DNA from: Cutibacterium equinum
GTDB lineage: Bacteria > Actinomycetota > Actinomycetes > Propionibacteriales > Propionibacteriaceae
Length of the DNA: 64,000 nucleotides
Assembly (NCBI RefSeq): GCF_028021195.1
Contig: NZ_CP115668.1
Coordinates: forward strand, 2,356,001 to 2,420,000
Direction: 5' to 3'
A model generated the notes under the pieces. The model had not been told where the DNA came from and made no database searches. It worked only from the letters and a program-made list of their open reading frames with translations. Below are positions 60,286-64,000 of the stretch, one piece after another; position 1 is the stretch's first letter, and each line of letters starts with the position of its first letter. A program made the position numbers and the translations under genes.

Positions 60286-61413
60286 ATGTCAAGATGTCCG
60301 TCGCCCTCACATGCCACCGTTGATCTGTCTGCCATCGCTGCGAACCTCGCCGTCGTCAGGAAACGAGCTGGCGACCGGAAGGTCCTCTTCACCGTCAAGG
60401 CCGACGCTTACGGACACGGCGCTGTCGAAGTCTCTCGCTATGTCGAAAAACATCACTGCGCTGATTGGTTGGCCGTCGCCACTGTCGCAGAAGGCCAAGA
60501 GCTGGTGGAAGCCGGCATCACACTGCCCATCCTCAAGCTCTCCCCCGCTGACCCCCGGAACCTCGATGCCGCTATCGCATCCGGCATGCGACTCACGGTG
60601 GTGGATTTCGACACCCTGGATGCAGTCAACTCTGCCGCTGGGAAGCGGGGAGTTACCGTCAAGATCCACATTGCCGTCGACAGCGGTATGGGGCGTATTG
60701 GATTGCGACCAGAACGACTGGGCGAGCTTACAGCCGCTGCGGATCGTGCCGAGAACACCGAGGTCGAGGGAGTTTTCACTCACCTGCCGATCAGTGACGT
60801 CCCCGAGGGAGCAGACTTCACGCGGCGGGAGATAGACACCTTCATGGAAGCCGTGTCCAAGGCGGAGGCAGAGCGGGGACCGTTCCCGCTGGTACACCTT
60901 GCCAATTCCGGCGCCATCCTTGGGCATGACCTGGGGAGAACGTCAATGGTGCGCGCAGGCATCGCCGGGTACGGATACGACCCCGACCCACACGCCGACC
61001 GCGCCGAATTGCACCCTGCCTTGTCGTGGGTGAGTCACGTCACCTTCGTCAAAACCGTCAATCCAGGCGACACCATTGGCTACGGAAGGACTTGGACCGC
61101 CAGCGAGACGACAAGAATTGCCACCATACCTGTCGGATACGCCGACGGGCTGTCCAGGGCGTTGTCGAACAAGGGGAGCGTAATCATCGGAGGCGCCATC
61201 CATCCCATCGTCGGGCGGGTGTGCATGGACCAGTCCATGGTCGACCTCGGCCCCAATTCAACTGTCTCCGTAGGTGATGAAGTGGTTCTCATCGGAACCC
61301 AGGGTGATGCAGTTCTGACCGCCGACGACATGGCCGAGCAGCTCGGAACCATCAGTTACGAGATCACCTGTGACATTTCGAAGCGGGTGGATCGTCTTTG
61401 GATCGGCGAATGA
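60286..61413 (+). CDS. alr: Alanine racemase
   Basis: 375 residues. Lys38 in FTVKADAYGHG is the PLP lysine, IGYGRTWTA contains the catalytic Tyr, and VGRVCMDQSMVDLG is the conserved second-domain segment. It interconverts L- and D-alanine for peptidoglycan and, in this setting, can turn the D-alanine made by OrtAB into L-alanine for Ald. AAGGAG at 60271-60276 is nine bases before ATG 60286. Because it sits directly after the CycA-like transporter, it may be a dedicated catabolic copy; whether the genome has another alr cannot be seen here. Confidence 0.95.
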   Translation: MSRCPSPSHATVDLSAIAANLAVVRKRAGDRKVLFTVKADAYGHGAVEVSRYVEKHHCADWLAVATVAEGQELVEAGITLPILKLSPADPRNLDAAIASGMRLTVVDFDTLDAVNSAAGKRGVTVKIHIAVDSGMGRIGLRPERLGELTAAADRAENTEVEGVFTHLPISDVPEGADFTRREIDTFMEAVSKAEAERGPFPLVHLANSGAILGHDLGRTSMVRAGIAGYGYDPDPHADRAELHPALSWVSHVTFVKTVNPGDTIGYGRTWTASETTRIATIPVGYADGLSRALSNKGSVIIGGAIHPIVGRVCMDQSMVDLGPNSTVSVGDEVVLIGTQGDAVLTADDMAEQLGTISYEITCDISKRVDRLWIGE

Positions 61414-61519
61414 TGGGCTGATCGTCGTTGGGCTGTATGGGTAGCGACGAGGCACATCCTCTCCTCATCTGAGCGCCCCGTTTGCCCCTTCTGCTCTCCG
61501 AGCCCCACGGCGAGCAAAA

Positions 61520-61577
61520 TCCCCGCTTGGTGAGTGGTCGCGTCACATCTGGGCGCAAACACACCACCAAGCGGGGA
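61520..61577. repeat. 13-bp inverted repeat with a 32-base loop
   Basis: TCCCCGCTTGGTG (61520-61532) is the perfect complement of CACCAAGCGGGGA (61565-61577). On the minus strand a TTTT run follows the stem. It lies between the convergent alr and phosphoglucomutase genes and is most simply a terminator with a long loop. Confidence 0.55.
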
Positions 61578-61642
61578 AAATCATCACGGGGCCAGTCGCA
61601 GGTCTCCTGGCTCAAACCTGTGGCGCGACGAAGGTCAACCCG

Positions 61643-63067
61643 TCACTCAAAGTGATAATGCTGGACGACCTTGTCGACGCACGCGCGAGCCTGAGCTGCG
61701 TCGGGCATCTCGCAGAACACCCGTAGCAGGGGCTCGGTACCCGAGAACCGAATGATGATCCACCCACCGTTGGCGAAGTACACCTTGACTCCGTCCAGGT
61801 CGCTGATGTGATCAACCTCGAGGCCAAAATCAGGCAGGTCCTTGTCCTCGTAGATGCGCTTCTTGAGGGTCTCCTTGACCTCGGGGGCGAAGGAGAAATC
61901 ATCCTCCACCATCTCGAGGCGACCGTAACGCTCCTCGATGTCGGCGTAGATCTGGGAAAGCTTCTTGCCGCGCTTGGCGATCATTTCCACCAGCAGGGTG
62001 CCCGCGTAGACACCATCCTTGCCCGCGATGTGCCCCTTGACGGTCAAACCACCGGAAGACTCGCCGCCGATCACAGCGCCGGTCTCAGCCATCTTCGACG
62101 ACACCCACTTGAACCCCACTGGGACCTCGTAGCACGTCTGTCCATGGGCCTCGGCAACGCGATCAAGCAGGTGCGTGGTCGCGAGGTTGCGCACGCACGG
62201 GCCTTCCCAGCCCTTGTCCTCCAGCAGATACGTGTACAGCAGAACCAAGATCTGGTTGGGGTGCAGGAAATCTCCCTGATCATCGATGATGCCGAGCCGG
62301 TCAGCGTCACCATCGGTGGCGATGCCAATGTCGGCTCCCCGCTCGACAACCTCCTGGGTCAAGGCTTGCAGGGTCTTGGAGTTCGGGGAGGGCAAACGCC
62401 CGCCGAAAAGTGTGTCGCGACGCTCGTGAATCGTGTCGACATCGCAGCGAGCCGTCATGAGGATCGTCTGCAGGCACGTGCGGGAAACGCCGAACATCGG
62501 GTCGAGGACGACCTTGAGGTGAGCGTGTCGGATCGCGTCGAGGTCGACGTGGTCAAGGATCGCGTCGATGTACCAGTTCATCGAAGTCTGCACCTCAATT
62601 AACCCATCACGAAGGGCGTCAGAGCGGTGCATGCGTTTGATGTCGGCCGCGCCGAGGGAATTGGCACGACGCTGGATGGGTTCGGTGATCTCCACCTTGG
62701 CGTCGCGGCCGCCTTCCGTGAACACCTTGAGGCCGTTGTACGTCGCGGGGTTGTGGGAAGCCGTGACCGCAAGGCCGTAGGCGCAATCCAAGTCGCGGAC
62801 AGTCCACATGATCATCGGGGTCGGAGCAGGCCGATCGATGATCCGGACGGTGAGCCCATTGGCCGCGAGTACTTCTGCCGCCCACCATGCGAACTCTGGG
62901 GAAAGGAAGCGCTGGTCATACCCGATGACGACCGGACGCTGTTGCTGATTCTCGTCGCGTATACGGTCTGAAAGCGCCTGAGCGACTCGCTCGACATTAA
63001 AGCGAGTGAAGGTATCCGCGATAATCGCTCGCCATCCGCCAGTTCCAAATTCGATCTCGTCCGCCAT
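61643..63067 (-). CDS. Phosphoglucomutase/phosphomannomutase
   Basis: 474 residues of the alpha-D-phosphohexomutase family. The four signatures are present: FGTGGWRAIIADTF at the N-terminus, TASHNP with the phosphorylated Ser near residue 100, metal loop IATDGDADRLG, sugar loop IGGESSGGLTV and phosphate loop IIRFSGTEPLLRV. The start FGTGGWR resembles PgcA-type phosphoglucomutases. It interconverts hexose-1- and hexose-6-phosphate, and neighbouring galactokinase fits galactose use by the Leloir pathway. Substrate preference (glucose or mannose) is not decided from sequence. Confidence 0.92.
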   Translation of the reverse strand: MADEIEFGTGGWRAIIADTFTRFNVERVAQALSDRIRDENQQQRPVVIGYDQRFLSPEFAWWAAEVLAANGLTVRIIDRPAPTPMIMWTVRDLDCAYGLAVTASHNPATYNGLKVFTEGGRDAKVEITEPIQRRANSLGAADIKRMHRSDALRDGLIEVQTSMNWYIDAILDHVDLDAIRHAHLKVVLDPMFGVSRTCLQTILMTARCDVDTIHERRDTLFGGRLPSPNSKTLQALTQEVVERGADIGIATDGDADRLGIIDDQGDFLHPNQILVLLYTYLLEDKGWEGPCVRNLATTHLLDRVAEAHGQTCYEVPVGFKWVSSKMAETGAVIGGESSGGLTVKGHIAGKDGVYAGTLLVEMIAKRGKKLSQIYADIEERYGRLEMVEDDFSFAPEVKETLKKRIYEDKDLPDFGLEVDHISDLDGVKVYFANGGWIIIRFSGTEPLLRVFCEMPDAAQARACVDKVVQHYHFE

Positions 63068-63180
63068 GATTCAAGCGTATGGTGGAACGCTGTGGATGCG
63101 TCGAGAGCGGCCTCAGTCGGCGGGATCCGCTCACCACACCTGCGCGATGACGGGATGGTAGTGAGCGGACCCCCTGTCGG

Positions 63181-64000
63181 TCAGTCCAGACGCCGGGCAG
63201 CAGAGCCCGGGCGGGTGACGATAGTCGACGCCTGGGAACCTTCCTCTGGGTATTCGTCGCGATACGCGGCGAGCCACTTATCGGCGAACTCCTTCGCCTC
63301 GGCGGACGAAACCAGCGCCCACACTGAGCCACCAAAACCAGCACCAAAGGAGGTCGATCCGACCGCCCCGAGATCTTGTGCGATGCGTGCCAACGCACTG
63401 GTCTGCGGAACCTGGTTGCCAAGAAGCTCCTCGGCTGCCAGCTGAGATTCATGGGCCATTCGGCCAAATCCCTCGAGGTCGCCACTCGCTAGCGCCTCGG
63501 ACGCTCCCGGAATGATCCTTTCGGACTCAGTCAGGAAGTGGTCGAGCCGTCGAGTGAGATCCTCCCGATCCCGCACCACCTCATACAGCTTCTCGGCATC
63601 GGGATCGACCACAAGGGTATCACCGATGACCGCGTCATGCCGGCCAGTGCTCGAATTCCATCGACTGACAATCTCTCGAGTTGCCAAGGACGCCGCGTTG
63701 TAAAGGTGCCGGGCAGCTCCAGTCTTCTCAGCGGCCACCCCCGACACCATGACGACGAACGACATGTCCTCAGGGAACGGAACTCGTCTCTCCAATCGGA
63801 TGGGGCAGAAGCGGAATTGCCCCAGCTGGCCGGCCTCACTGCACACCATTGCGGTGTGATCCTCTGAGCCGCCAAAAGTTCCCACGCCAGCGTCGCCAGC
63901 AAGGCCCTTGAAGGTCATACCGTTCTCGTGGCATGCCAAGTACCCCGCCAGGTCAACGTCATCGGTGATGTTGTCTTGCCAAGCAGTGGTGCCAGGCAAC
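63181..64000 (-). CDS. galK: Galactokinase, N-terminus beyond the window
   Basis: The frame is open through the right edge, so about 273 residues of a ~400-residue GHMP kinase are visible and the N-terminal substrate-binding part is missing. VGTFGGSEDHTAMV, the GHMP motif 2 region with the expected GGSEDH, and VGSTSFGAGFGGSVWALV, motif 3, match galactokinase. It phosphorylates galactose at C1. It is 113 bases upstream of the phosphoglucomutase gene on the same strand and may be co-transcribed with it. Confidence 0.9.
   Translation of the reverse strand, partial: LPGTTAWQDNITDDVDLAGYLACHENGMTFKGLAGDAGVGTFGGSEDHTAMVCSEAGQLGQFRFCPIRLERRVPFPEDMSFVVMVSGVAAEKTGAARHLYNAASLATREIVSRWNSSTGRHDAVIGDTLVVDPDAEKLYEVVRDREDLTRRLDHFLTESERIIPGASEALASGDLEGFGRMAHESQLAAEELLGNQVPQTSALARIAQDLGAVGSTSFGAGFGGSVWALVSSAEAKEFADKWLAAYRDEYPEEGSQASTIVTRPGSAARRLD

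Overview
The window is GC-rich chromosomal DNA from an actinobacterium. The best fit is Propionibacteriaceae, probably Cutibacterium or a close relative. This is inferred from codon and base use, GlpABC-type anaerobic glycerol-3-phosphate oxidation, a two-domain phosphofructokinase, SH3/RlpA wall proteins and B12-dependent amino acid catabolism. No database search was possible. I see no phage, insertion sequence, CRISPR array, rRNA or tRNA. The layout is dense, with many 4-base stop/start overlaps, and both window ends cut through genes (an acyl-CoA ligase on the left, galactokinase on the right).

Left part (1-9.5 kb): lipid genes (acyl-CoA ligase, a dehydrogenase/acyltransferase pair), endonuclease IV, a DUF348-G5-RlpA wall protein, then a copper cassette (CsoR repressor with a visible operator, a CopZ-like chaperone with a Cys/His tail, a CopA ATPase). 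9.5-14.1 kb: a DnaA-box-rich gap before dnaB, a quinone-oxidoreductase-like gene, a zinc-type SmtB/ArsR regulator overlapping a metallothionein-like Cys/His-rich protein, and a 3-methyladenine glycosylase. 14.3-18.5 kb: the glpABC operon. 18.9-31.5 kb: a hydroxyacid dehydrogenase, a ClC channel, an amino acid permease, MarR and YceI, an SbcD/YhaN-like nuclease pair, a TetR-MATE efflux operon and a PabC-like PLP enzyme. 31.7-45.9 kb: two L,D-transpeptidases, a PfkB sugar kinase, NAD synthetase, double-domain PFK, lipoproteins, an SH3-RlpA protein, citrate synthase and adenosine deaminase.

Right part (46-61.4 kb) is the most distinctive. A complete cobalamin-dependent ornithine oxidation operon (ord-ortA-ortB-oraS-oraE-glmL-like-orr-permease) is flanked by an Lrp-type regulator, alanine dehydrogenase, a D-alanine/D-serine/glycine-type transporter and alanine racemase. 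Together these can take ornithine to D-alanine plus acetyl-CoA, then to L-alanine and pyruvate. The leader of the operon can fold into a three-way junction. The window closes with phosphoglucomutase and a partial galactokinase.

The observations most worth a second look are this ornithine-to-pyruvate module and its structured leader, the tandem-repeat metallothionein with its SmtB-like sensor, the DnaA-box cluster before dnaB, the Gly-Cys-His tail of the CopZ-like protein, and paired palindromes flanking yceI.
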